A DNA stretch of 27,459 bases, taken from contig JAQGBZ010000603.1 of NCBI GenBank assembly GCA_034687125.1, positions 1-27,459 of the forward strand. Direction: 5' to 3'. The DNA comes from Neelides folsomi (lineage: Eukaryota > Arthropoda > Collembola > Neelipleona > Neelidae). Position 1 is the stretch's first letter. Every line of letters starts with the position of its first letter. The notes under the pieces are model-generated. The model was given only the letters and a program-made list of their open reading frames with translations, had not been told where the DNA came from and ran no database searches. A program made the position numbers and the translations under genes. Positions 1-10,069 of the stretch are shown here, in pieces.

Positions 1-143
1 AAATTTGGTGATCTTAACCGAAGTTGCCATTAACCGAGGTGACACTATCCGAGGTTTAAAGCATTACAATTCTTATATCTATGCCGGGAACATAGAAAAA
101 GGTGATCTTATCCGAGGGGTGATCTTAACCGAGGTCCAGTGTA
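1..143. repeat. transposon-terminus-like cluster of short repeats
   Basis: Five imperfect copies of the unit GGTGATCTTAACCGAGG lie at about 7-23, 31-40, 41-55, 101-117 and 118-135. The last copy runs into GTCCAGTG and then TA at 142-143. Read on the minus strand this is TA followed by CACTGGACCTCGG and repeated units, which is how the end of a TA-targeting (Tc1/mariner/pogo-type) DNA transposon with sub-terminal repeats would look. The repeats are seen directly; the element assignment is inference. The rest of the element would lie to the left, outside the window. A 91-codon open frame runs through these repeats and shows no protein signature. Confidence 0.5.
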
Positions 144-720
144 TATCAATTTACAAACACGATAGTAAGATTACTAATATAATACAAATTTTTTCACTAT
201 GTATCAAAATAATTACTATAAGGAAACTATCTAAGCAAACCAATTTAAATATGTTTTTATTGATTAATTGTACAATTTAATATTGAATTTAATAAAATGA
301 GAATATTTAAAATTGATATTAGGCAATAATGAAATAATCAATTTAGATTAAATAATTCTTATCTATTTAATTAATTAACTCCAAATAACCTCAAAATTTT
401 AAAACAATTACCTGTTCAATTTATTCGCCCGAGAATTTTTTTTAAATATTTATGGCTTATGATTATGAGATTTATGACGAAATACGCCACAAGCATTTTT
501 CAAAGCATTAAAAACAATCCCTAGTTTATTATAAAAAATTCAATGTTAATCATTTGAAAAGTCAAATTTAAAAATAATCAAATTAAAACATTTTGGCTAG
601 CACTTACTTACTGGGCACACCATGGTGAACCATGGATTCTCCATGAATGTTTCACCATTCTCCATGGTGAAGTAATGTTAATGTTAATGCTTATATCTTA
701 GTATAGAGAAATTGCAACTA
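144..720. other. AT-rich intergenic DNA
   Basis: No coding or RNA gene is visible. The one structured patch is at about 610-672, where CCATGG or near-copies recur and CACCATGGTG is a perfect palindrome. The rest is low-complexity AT-rich sequence. Confidence 0.6.
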
Positions 721-1027
721 AAATTTACAACCTAGAATTTAATTGAATTAACATTTATTCATATTCATAATTTTGTGAACGTGATATTACATCCTAGAAT
801 TGAATTAACGTTTTTTCATAGACGGAATTTGGTTAACTTGTAATTTACATCCTGGAATTTAATTGAATTAACGTTTATTCATATAGAGAATTTTTCGAAT
901 ATGAAATTTATAACCTGGAATTTAATTGAACTTTGGTTTTTCATATAAGGATTTTCTTGAACGTGAAATTTTCAAGCTTGAATTTAATTGAATTAACATT
1001 TACTCATGTTCGTAATTTTGTGAACGT
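721..1027. repeat. minisatellite, about 62-bp unit, 5 copies
   Basis: Five head-to-tail copies of a roughly 62-base unit are visible at about 721-783, 784-840, 841-903, 904-964 and 965-1027. Each copy carries a core like CCTGGAATTTAATTGAATTA, then ACRTTTATTCAT, and ends near GTGAACGTG. Copies differ by substitutions and small indels; the second is shortest at about 57 bases. The array ends 15 bases before the stop of the zinc-finger pseudogene. Confidence 0.8.
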
Positions 1028-1042
1028 GAAATGAAATTTATT

Positions 1043-1683
1043 TCAATTCTTTGAAAATGTCTTGTTGCAGATTTTACATCTAAATGGTTTTGCGCTCGTG
1101 TGAGTTTTTGTTTGTAATATAAAATTTCTCATTCTTGAAATTGACTTACTGCATATCTTACATCTAAATGGTTTTTCACAAGTGTATATACCTGTATGGA
1201 TCATTAACTGTGAACTAAGTATAAATGCCTTATTGCACATATTACATTTATATGGTTTTTCACCAGTGTGAATTCTAACGTGCATTTTTAACTCCACTGC
1301 CTGAAAATTTCTTATTGCAATATTTACATTTAAATTGTTTTCCACCTGTGTGAAGCCTCATATGTAGTTTGATAACATGCTTGTTAGAAAATGCCCTATT
1401 GCATATTTTACATTTAAGGTTTATAAACGATTTTTCGCCTGTGTGAATTCTAATGTTATGTTTCATTAAACTCCCAATGACTGAAAATGCCTTATTATAC
1501 ATATAACATTTAAATGGTTTTTCACCTGTGTGAATTCTATTGTGAATTACTAAACTATATCTTGTCGATAATACCTTATTACGAATATTGCATTTGAATG
1601 ACTTTTTATCCATGTTAACTCTTGTGGGCATTAATTTACTTCCACTTGCTGAAATTGTTCAATACATATTTACAATTACTAGA
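1043..1683 (-). pseudogene. C2H2 (Kruppel-type) zinc-finger pseudogene
   Basis: About six fingers with HTGEKP-type linkers read right to left, but the frame is broken. The upstream part (1631 to about 1300) and downstream part (about 1305 to 1043) are in different frames. The join lies inside a finger at about 1290-1310, where two bases are missing relative to the C-x12-H spacing. Several fingers have lost zinc ligands: CNIR and CYMY replace C-x2-C, the second His is Tyr in one finger and the first His is Gln in another. A further degraded finger extends to about 1680 in another frame, with HxRxH decayed to PTRVN. Known: Kruppel-type fingers bind DNA. Inferred: this is a decayed copy of a multi-finger gene. 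No intron is visible, so it could be a retrocopy or the last exon of a larger gene. Confidence 0.8.
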
Positions 1684-2568
1684 TTTTTTGCCCAGAAAAA
1701 TGCAATTGTCCAATACAATAGGTTTGATAGGTAAGTGAAGTAGCGACAAGTTATGAATGAATAATGCAATAAAATATTTTTATCAAATACCATTAAAATA
1801 TCAAATATATATTTAGAAATCGAAGAAAAGGACAAAAGTGATGTAATCAATATGTGTTTATTTTAGTAAGTGCATTGTAGCTAATAATGTATAATAAAAC
1901 TACAAAAGAACTAACGCTAAGCATGTTTATTTTTAATACTTAATACTTCTTGGTAATGAGCTGGTAATGGGAGGATGAAATTAAATCTACATACATATAA
2001 AATATGTCAGTTCAGGGTCGGTCTAAAGTTTTCTTTTTAAGTGATTATTAGAGCTGTTAAAAAAGAAGCTACTTTTGACCTCTACTATATATACCAACAT
2101 TTACATATTTATTATACCTTAAATATTACTCCCCAATCCCAAGCACAAAATAAAATGAAAAAGTGTCGAATCTTTAATTCCTAATTCCATTTTAATTCCT
2201 AATGCTCTAACTCTAGATGTACAAGTAGAATTTATATATTTATATTATAATATTCTGATATGGACCATTTAAAAGTAAATCTGTTATGGTGCATTTTAAA
2301 AACGATGAAATGTCTACATTAGAAGATAATTAGCAAATAATGAAATTTTATAATTTTTAATATTTTGAATGATTAAATTTTATTTGCACAAAATCTCACT
2401 TAATTAAAACACAAATTATCCAAATATTCTATAATATGTGTACTAATCAACTTACTCCATAAATACATATATCTTTCTAATTTTAATGTATCTGATTCAG
2501 CAATTTCTATTTAATAATTGGTTTTTGATTACATTGTAACTGTTACTGATTTTGATTATCTCATATAT
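1684..2568. other. intergenic AT-rich DNA
   Basis: I see no gene here. The stretch includes the 3' flank of the dienelactone hydrolase gene, with a minus-strand AATAAA signal at 2378-2383 (TTTATT on the + strand), about 190 bases after that gene's stop. The rest is AT-rich without clear repeats. Confidence 0.55.
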
Positions 2569-3480
2569 TTAATCTTTCAAGTGTTTCTTAAAGAATTTCG
2601 ACATGAGACTAATGGCGTCATCAACAGCTTCTCGGTTTTCTTCATTTTTGAAATCCCCGCGAGCCGAACAAAAACCATGATGCATCGTCTCATAACGTTT
2701 GTGACCGCAATTCTCAGCACCAAGCTTTTTCTCAAGAATTTCAAACATTGGAAGCTGAAATTGAATTTAACAATAAAATTAATATTTACCTAATATTATT
2801 ATCACAATGAAATAACAAATAAAACTAACCATGTCCGCTTCACCATTCGACGGCATGAGGAAAAACGGGTTAACAACTTTTTCGGCGTCTTCTGTTGTAA
2901 AGAAAGCTGGATGAATTGCGACACCAGCGGAAATTTCACTTGGAATTCCATCTGGCTCTGACACTGAAAGAAGGGCTATCTTCCCGCCCCAGCAAAATCC
3001 AAAAAGACCAAAAGAAACGGCCCCTTCCTTCTTGTAATGTTCAAGCACATTCTGAAGATCAATTTTGACTACTTTATCCCAAGACCCAGCCTCTGTCACC
3101 CAATTGACAAGATCTTCACGCCTAATTTCAATATAATGATATATGATTATCAGTCTTATTATTTAATTTAATTAGTTTAATTTGGTATTAATAAAGAATT
3201 CATACTTTGCAGGTGGGAAGTTGTTAGCGTCCCAAGGTTTCTGCCTGAAGAAATCCGGCATGATAACTTTGAATCCTCCAGCGGCCAAGATGTCACACAC
3301 TTGCTTGGTGTTTGGATGATATCCGAAGATGTCATAGGCGCAGATCAAAACCCGCTTTGCATCATTGGTCCCAGTTTGGTAAATGGTGAAATCTCCAAAT
3401 GGAATCTCTGTCCCTTGGGGGGAATAATCGGAAGCAACCGGTGGAAGCGTACAACAAGATTCGGCAACTGATCCAGACAT
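2569..3480 (-). CDS. dienelactone hydrolase family protein (AIM2/CMBL-like)
   Basis: Coding exons are 3206-3480, 2830-3121 and 2569-2754 (minus), 753 nt, 250 aa. The protein is an alpha/beta-hydrolase of the dienelactone hydrolase family. The nucleophile elbow GFCWGG puts the catalytic Cys at about 135, GEADM gives an Asp at about 188, and HHGF gives the His at about 215. The N-terminus has the CC-x-PP and later DIFGYHPNT motifs typical of AIM2-like members. Characterised relatives hydrolyse dienelactones or lactone and ester prodrugs (CMBL) in the cytosol; the substrate here is unknown. The ATG lies directly after a splice acceptor (ATTTTAG|ATG), so a 5' UTR intron of about 700 bases is likely, with a donor at 4179-4180 and an alternative at 4250-4251. 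The gene is divergent from RAB28. AIM2-like members are best known from fungi and plants, so ancestry deserves a check. Confidence 0.9.
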
Positions 3481-4842
3481 CTAAAATATTAACAATTAGC
3501 TAATTTTAAACTTGCCTATGTCATATACTATATAAGTTAATATCATATTAAGGAACTCGATTCCAAATTATCATTTAAATATATCAAATGCCAACATTCC
3601 CTGGTTAATTGATTTATTTAACTAAATTGATTGTAAGTGATTGATTGATTGATTTAGTTTTAAGTTTTAACTTCAATCTCGCAAAGTAGAATATTAGTTA
3701 CGAAATTACTTTCTAATAAATACAGCTTCACAAAAAACTGCTTTAAAATGATTTCTTAATGTCAATATTAATATATCATATTTTACATACCATACATGTT
3801 GTATACAATTATAAGTTAAAGTACTTTTACTCCATTTAATTTTATTAAACTATATGTGCCATAAAAGTAGACGGGTACAATTTTATACAATACCATACAC
3901 TACTGAACTTACGCAGGAATATTCTATACTACCATATTTTGATTATTTTGCTTATTAATTATAATGAGTTATGTTTGTACTGTAATTATTTGATAATTTT
4001 GAATTACCTAATATCTTTATATTGATAAAAGAATCGTATATTGCAATTATTATTATGAAAATATTTTCAACAAGAGTTAAGGGATGAATTTTACATAAGG
4101 AGTATTCCAGTATTCCCTATAGGTTCATGCTGGTTAATAAACAATTAAAATATTCAATTAGGATTCTGATTCTGACTCACCTTTAACTTGATACGGAATG
4201 ACGCGAAGGAACGCAATGAACGGAAAATATCCGAATCGGAATAATACTCACTTTTAGAATGCTGAGATTAAAGCGATAAAGGAATCAATTTACGTAATTA
4301 AGGCAAATTAAGAGAAAACCGGAGTGAGGAATTCAGACAATTCAGGTAGGAACAGACTGAAACTGAAGAGAGCAGAATTTATATGAATTTCTCATTGACG
4401 GAGCTGAAGCCTTGAAGCGTCGCCGTACGTAGAAAGCTGAATCTCAAGAGGGGAATATTAAAACATTCAGAAGGCAAATATTACTTCGATCACGTTCACG
4501 ATTCCTCCACTTCTCAAAGGTGGACAGGGGAGAGTGCGTGACATTCTGACAAATAAAACGAACAAATGAGCTCAGGTGGGCATGGAATGAAAATCGATCA
4601 AGGGCAATCGATCTCTTTTATTTATCCACAGTTTTCATTAAATTACTGTCTGTCTCACTTCAACTTTCAATTCTTAAATTTTGCTTATATAAAATAATTT
4701 TTATGTAATGTATCATATAAAAATTTTTATTTACTTATATAATATTTCTAAATAAAATTGAATATATTTTATTAGATTATAATATACAATCTTGAATTAT
4801 CTGATTAAATATTAAAATATATAGTAGGGCAGTGTTTTTTAA
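3481..4842. promoter_or_regulatory. spliced 5' leader of the DLH gene and divergent promoter toward RAB28
   Basis: The part next to 3480 is probably a 5' UTR intron of the dienelactone hydrolase gene: a minus-strand acceptor abuts the ATG. Minus-strand GTGAGT donors occur at 4180 (after AAAG) and 4251 (after AAAA). The segment of about 4181-4560 is less AT-rich than its surroundings and is the likely leader/promoter. The remainder up to the RAB28 start is AT-rich with no recognised gene. Transcript ends cannot be fixed from sequence. Confidence 0.5.
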
Positions 4843-5923
4843 ATGGAAGGGCGAACGGTTCGTGTGGGGTTGATTGGAAGTAGCTGTACTGGAAAGGTTA
4901 CATAAATTTAAAGTTAAAGGTCAAAAAATAAGTATTGGATTTTAATTAAGTTTGACGTATATTTTTCAGACTTGTATGGTGAAGCGATTTACGGAGAATT
5001 CCTTCCACGGAAGTAATTACAATCCAACACCTGGAATTGATTTTTATTCAAGGAGACTTACAGTCAAACCTATTGGAGTGGTCAATTTCATTATTCTGGA
5101 TATTGGAGGAATTGCAATGACTTCCAAAATGCTCAGAATTTACCTTCATTCTATAGATGTGATGATGATTTAATATTTAAAGAACTATAGTAGAATCATA
5201 TCAAATTATAGGTTAAAGACAGTAGATATCTGTTAACTATTTAGTCCTACAGTTTAACTTTATTATTTTTACAGATTTTTATCCTTAATTATGATATGAC
5301 AAATTCATCAACTTTGAATGATTTGAGGTAAATATATTTAGATTTGTGATTTAATTGGGAATAAATGTACATCATATATTAATTATTATTCTATTTTACT
5401 TTTATGCTTTTCTTAGAAAATGGATCGAAATTTTGTACATGATGAGAGGAGATCAAGCAAATGCTTCAATCGCTTTAGTTGGTTCAAAAGGGGATTTGGA
5501 GCATTTGAGAACTGTCATGTTGGATGTCCATACAAAGTTCGCTCAAGAATTTAACATCCCTTTATCTTTTTTGGGATCAGCAAAATCAGGAGAATCGGTA
5601 AGTTTTAGGTATATCTTTCAGAATGAAAATAATTAATATTTTCAAATAAATGCTAAATATTTAGAAAATTATATTTTCAATATTATGATCTTTCCTCAAT
5701 TATGAAGGTCTTGACTTGCTTCATAAAATGCGCAATGTATCATTTGAATCCCGAAGCAAAGCAGAAAATCCGCGACCACGCAATTATACAAAACACATTT
5801 AATAAAAGAGCTTCATTGCCGGGAAGCGGATCCACAGCGGGAAGTTTATCACAACTACCATTGAAACAAACTTCACTGGCAGCTGCAAATGATCCAAATT
5901 CTGTTGTTTGTGCTTTACAATAA
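4843..5923 (+). CDS. RAB28: RAB28-like small GTPase
   Basis: Exons 4843-4896, 4970-5158, 5275-5327, 5417-5597 and 5708-5923 give 693 nt, 230 aa. It is a Ras-superfamily GTPase most like RAB28, a divergent Rab linked to cilia, extracellular vesicles and photoreceptor disc turnover. Seen: P-loop GSSCTGKT (12-19), a switch I threonine in NPTPGID, DIGG (62-65), LVGSKGDLEH (119-128), SAK (153-155) and a C-terminal CaaX box CALQ matching RAB28's farnesylated CAVQ. The DxxGQ glutamine position is Ile66 and the NKxD asparagine is Ser122, both unlike human RAB28. The ATG precedes the P-loop by 11 residues. A plus-strand AATAAA at 5961-5966 follows the stop. The gene is convergent with mRpS34. Confidence 0.92.
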
Positions 5924-5950
5924 AGATCTATTAATTGTGAATCTAAATGA

Positions 5951-5966
5951 TTTATTTATCAATAAA
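5951..5966. terminator. back-to-back polyadenylation signals of RAB28 and mRpS34
   Basis: TTTATT at 5951-5956 is AATAAA on the minus strand (for mRpS34), and AATAAA at 5961-5966 serves RAB28 on the plus strand. Cleavage 10-30 bases beyond each signal would make the two 3' UTRs overlap tail to tail. Confidence 0.5.
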
Positions 5967-6092
5967 ACAAACCCAATTTAGATTTTTCGATAATGAAATA
6001 TTTAATCGATTGATTATAATTTAGTTAAATGCAAAAATTGACTTGTCTGTTTTTATATAAATTACTAAATGGTTTAAATAACAGCTAGGATT

Positions 6093-7008
6093 TTAGTCAT
6101 TATTAGCATGCAATTTGGCCCATTTCTTAGAATTGTACATGTCTTCATAGGGAACATATTTCGTATTTTTGGTGTATTTTTCATACGCTTCCTCTTTGTT
6201 CCAAATGACGTCTTTGTAGATTTCTGGATCCTGTGTTCTCCAATTTCCGGGGCCGATTTTGTATCCTGGTTCTTGTCCTTCTTCAGCGATTTTGTAATAT
6301 CTTAAAACTTCTTCGTCGTAAAGTAATCTAAGTTCTGGAACTTCTTTCCCCTCTTTTTGAAGGATATCCTGTTAATTAAAAATATTTAGCTAATTGTAAA
6401 AAAGTTAGTTTAGACACATTAAATAATTTAATTCAATTTTAACTTTAACTTACTTTCCAAAGTGGCGGAAGAGGTGCAGTTCTCGGAAGAGGAATTAAAT
6501 ATTCTGGAGGTGTCAATTTCCTATTTACCCAGTTTCCTTCTTCGTGTTTGGCCAACAATCGGAAATCTGGCTTGAAACCGTCTTTTGCAATGTTGAGGGG
6601 CATTGAATCTTTAATTCCTCTGTAGGTTCGCTCGACCCAAAGATTCCCAGTCATCAAGCCCTGTAAAATAATTAAAATTCATCTTATAAAATTAAATATA
6701 TAACAAATTAATAAAATAGAACTCTGGTTGTCTTGCTTGATTAAATAAGTTTATTAAGAAGAAATGCAATTATAATTATATAAAGTATTCAATATATTTT
6801 AATAACTTACAGGAGGATATTCAATTTGATGAGGTTCAACTTCTAACAACTTGTAAAAAGTTGCTTCAGGAAAATGTTCATATCGATTCCGAATGACAAT
6901 CCGCCCGATTCCAAAGTTTTTAAGATTGAGAACAATTTCCCATAATGGCTTTCCAAAAAACGGAATCACACGCCCGATGTATCTTATAGGAGGACCAGGA
7001 GCAGTCAT
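6093..7008 (-). CDS. mRpS34: mitochondrial ribosomal protein S34
   Basis: Exons 6811-7008, 6454-6660 and 6093-6368 (minus) give 681 nt, 226 aa. The protein matches animal mS34: an N-terminal YIGR segment, GKPLWEIVLNLKNFGIGRIV, then RNRYEHFPEATFYKLLEVEP, a WVERTYRG motif in the second exon, and the conserved KHEE. mS34 is a metazoan-specific component of the small subunit of the mitochondrial ribosome, needed for subunit stability. The second and third exons hold the acidic, lysine- and tyrosine-rich C-terminal half. I chose the ATG at 7008 because no earlier in-frame ATG precedes the conserved YIGR. It is divergent from NR2C2AP (297 bases between start codons) and convergent with RAB28. Confidence 0.93.
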
Positions 7009-7305
7009 GATAGACAATTATTAGCCAAAATAACTAGATAATTATAATATTAAAATTAGAGAAACAGAAAAAAGACCAGAGAAATATTTTGGAATTTGAT
7101 TTTTGGCGTAGCGCTTAATAGAGAGCAAAAGAGATTCATTTCTCAAATCCAATGTAGGGATAAAGCAGAGAACCGGAGAGTTTTTTATTCAGAGAGCACA
7201 TGTGGGAGGGAAAAATATTAAACAATTTTACAATTATTATATAGTTTTATGGTAAACTTTAATTAAATTTACAAATTATAGGTCTTGAATCAAAAATACT
7301 TAAGA
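7009..7305. promoter_or_regulatory. bidirectional promoter between mRpS34 and NR2C2AP
   Basis: Only 297 bases separate the two divergent start codons, so both genes must initiate within or very near this segment. No TATA box at a convincing position was seen. The middle (about 7060-7210) is purine-rich on the + strand. The assignment follows from spacing only. Confidence 0.5.
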
Positions 7306-7972
7306 ATGGAGCTACAAGAAGTAGATTCGAAATTGAAATATGAGTAAGACATCAAACACATTTTTAACATTTTCTCCCTAAATATTGTATTGTATTATAT
7401 TAGCATTTAAAATTTTATTTATTATAAATGTTAAATGATTCATGTTTAAAAATTTAATTAATTCTTTATCCTATAATGACTTAAAAATTTTGTCTTATGA
7501 TTTTCAGAGCAATCGTCAGTTCCGTGTATGATAATGACTTTAAGATGTTTGGCAAAAAATGTTTGTATGATGGACAAGAAGACACTTGCTGGAGTTCTCG
7601 TCAGGTATTTTGAGTCATTTTTTTATTGACATTAGAATAATCATAAACTTAGTTAATTATGTTTATTTGAAGGGTTTGCCGCAATGGATCTCAATAAAAT
7701 TTGCCGAAAAGAAGCACTTAGCTAAATTGAAGATGCAATTCCAAGGAGGGTTTGTAGGGAAAGAATGCTCGCTCCAACCAACTGATGAAGAAATTGAAGA
7801 TCAAACTCCATTTATGTTTTACCCACATGATAACAATTCGATGCAGGAAATTGACGTTTCTCCCTTAAATGCAACTTCTCGAACATTCAAATTAACATTT
7901 CGCTCAAGTAGTGATTTTTATGGACGGATTGTACTTTATCATCTAATCGTAATTGGAGCTTCAGCGGAATAA
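7306..7972 (+). CDS. NR2C2AP: nuclear receptor 2C2-associated protein (TRA16-like)
   Basis: Exons 7306-7343, 7508-7604 and 7673-7972 give 435 nt, 144 aa, close to the 139 aa of the human protein. Shared signatures run in order: VSSVYDNDFKMFGKKCLYD, DTCWSS, GLPQWISIKF, MQFQGGFVGKEC, FYPHDNNSMQE, LTFRSSSDFYGRIVLYHL. The fold is a single F5/8-type C (discoidin-like) beta-sandwich. In mammals it binds the orphan receptor TR4 (NR2C2) and represses its activity; the role in invertebrates is unclear. The first coding exon is only 38 bases. AATAAA at 8039-8044 lies 67 bases after the stop. Convergent with the kinase gene, whose stop is 131 bases away. Confidence 0.93.
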
Positions 7973-8021
7973 ATTCAAGACTTGAGAAACCATCTTAATG
8001 ATTCTAAATTTTATAAAATGT

Positions 8022-8044
8022 TTTATTTAACAATATTGAATAAA
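8022..8044. terminator. overlapping polyadenylation signals of NR2C2AP and the kinase gene
   Basis: AATAAA at 8039-8044 (+, NR2C2AP) and TTTATT at 8022-8027 (AATAAA on the minus strand, kinase) are crossed: each transcript has to run past the other's signal before cleavage, giving overlapping antisense 3' ends. Confidence 0.55.
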
Positions 8045-8102
8045 TTCAAACTTATTCAGAATTATCTTTGATAAATCAGCTCGTGTAATTAACAATTTGT
8101 AA

Positions 8103-10069
8103 TCATTGGGAATTCATAAGGAACATTTTCTCATTTTCGATCAGTTGACTTCGATTGTGAGGAGTATTTTGACTAAGAAATTCCGACCCAGCAAGAAAAT
8201 TGTCCAGTGAATCAGCCGAAGGTCGCTTTTTATCATCACGGTTTAATAAATACTTAAGCACAATGTCCTAATAAAAAATTAAAGTTAAATACTACTAATA
8301 GTTTATAAGTCCAATAGGAAAAAGTTATCGAAAAACATTTCCTTACAAGTAGGTAATCATTTGTAGCAAAATCTTTACTCTGAATTCGAGTAAATAATTC
8401 AGACTTGGTCGAAATTCTGAAATTAATTTCCAGCAAAATGACCCCAAGAGAATACATGTCACTCTAAAAATTTATTTAAAAACGAATTGTTAAAATAATT
8501 GTAAAAATTTTTAAGATATGATTGAAGTTACAAAAATGATATTTGGAAACCTTTTGTGTCTGAATAATCTCAGGAGCCGAATAAGGCAAAGTTCCAGTTT
8601 CACCTTCAATTGAAGTATCAAATGAGTCTCTTTTTACTGCAAGCCCAAAATCTCCAATTTTTAAAACATTCTCGTTCAAAAACACGTTATTTGGCTAGAA
8701 AATAAATACCAATATTTAAAAAATTGCAATTAAAGATGGTTGTACATAATTACCGATGTGTCATAATTAAAAAACAACTTGTAATATTATAAGTACACAT
8801 ATCATATTGTTATATTTGATTACATTGAGATCCAAATGAATAAATCCAGCAGCATGAATTGCCTTAAGTCCTGATAGAATCATTCGAACCATTTTAATAA
8901 GCAAACTTGGCGAAGGAGTTTTTCGGTTCACAAGATTTTCTTCATGCCATTTGGCAAGAGTTGAACTGCAAGTTTCCATTTGAATGTAAAAATTGAGCTT
9001 TTCGCTCTCAAATTCCCGATTGAGCTCAACCCATGAGTCGAAATGAGCAACGATGTTTGGGTTTCCGGAGAGTTGACGAAGAGCTGCAGCTTCGTTCAAT
9101 CCCATTCGAATGTCTTCCATTGCTTCAAAGACCATTGAGATCCTTTTGATGGCGTAAATGCCTCCATAATAATCCTTTCGTAAATCCATTACTTCGAACA
9201 CTTCTCCATAAGCTCCGCTGCCAAGTTCGCGACGAACAAAAAAATCTTCTTTGAATTTGCTCCTTCGGCGAATTGCTTCGTAAAGATCGTAAATATTGCT
9301 AGAATTAAAATATCCAAACAATTGGGATTAAAATATTTAATGATAAAATGTCAAATAAGTAAAGGAAATGAAGATTTATTATAGTTATTAAATAAATTTT
9401 AACCTTATTTTCTCTTCCCGAAGCAAATTGCTTGAAGCTGAAAAAAGATGAAAAAGTCGCTGTCTTTCTTCAGTAGAAAGTGATTCAAATGGCACATCAA
9501 CTCCGACGCTTCTTAATAGTTCTTCGGAATCTTAATTGAAATTAGCAATGAATTATAAATTATGATAACATTAAGATTGAAGGATTAAACTCACGAGAAA
9601 TGAGAATTTATGATTATTGTGATAGGTTAACTTACATTTTTGAGCTGAAATATATTTCGTTCTTGTTTTTCTGAATCCGTCACTCTCGTACTTATCAATT
9701 CCCGTGTCCAAAACACGAGATCGTTTATAAGGGTCAATTTGAGTTCTTTTCCGACGAATCCTCGCATCTGTTGTGTCAGCTTCTTCTTCCGCCTTGGCTT
9801 CTTTGGTCTCTCGATTTTGTAAATTCCATTCGAGAAGAATCCAAATGATCATTTGTTCTTCATCTTTATTTACCAGGGGCACCGGGGCTTTGGCCACCCG
9901 TACAACTTGGGTCAAATCCCCACCAATACCTAATATTGTAATTTTTATATTTAATCAGAATATTAGCATAGAGTATAATCATTACGAATTACGATGAACA
10001 ATTGAATTCGAACTCACCAAAATCAAAGTCGCTGATTAATTTCAAGTCTCCCATCCCCAGCTCTCCCAT
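8103..10069 (-). CDS. protein kinase, eIF2-alpha-kinase (PEK)/Wee1-like
   Basis: Exons 10018-10069, 9636-9929, 9404-9530, 8824-9298, 8551-8694, 8347-8463 and 8103-8267 (minus) give 1374 nt, 457 aa. Residues 1 to about 170 are a non-kinase N-terminus with an acidic/basic stretch and EELL, LSTEERQRLFHLF helices. The kinase domain follows: glycine loop LGSGAYGEVF (183-192), AIK Lys209, helix C Glu227, catalytic HLDLN with Asp314, DFG 331-333, APE (SAPEII), then SDMYSLGVILLEI. The insert layout and the SLG(V/L)ILLE segment resemble PEK/GCN2/HRI kinases, while HLDL resembles Wee1/Myt1. eIF2-alpha kinases phosphorylate eIF2-alpha under stress. The usual lysine two residues after the catalytic Asp is Asn316. 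The orthologue is not assigned. There are no signal peptide or membrane segments, so it is probably cytoplasmic or nuclear. Confidence 0.87.

Noticed and set aside
5..280. 91-codon frame at the left edge
   Set aside because: It is produced by the repeated GGTGATCTTAACCGAGG units and has no protein signature.
6108..6305. 65-codon hydrophobic open frame on the + strand
   Set aside because: It is the antisense of the third mRpS34 exon, which has clear family similarity on the minus strand.
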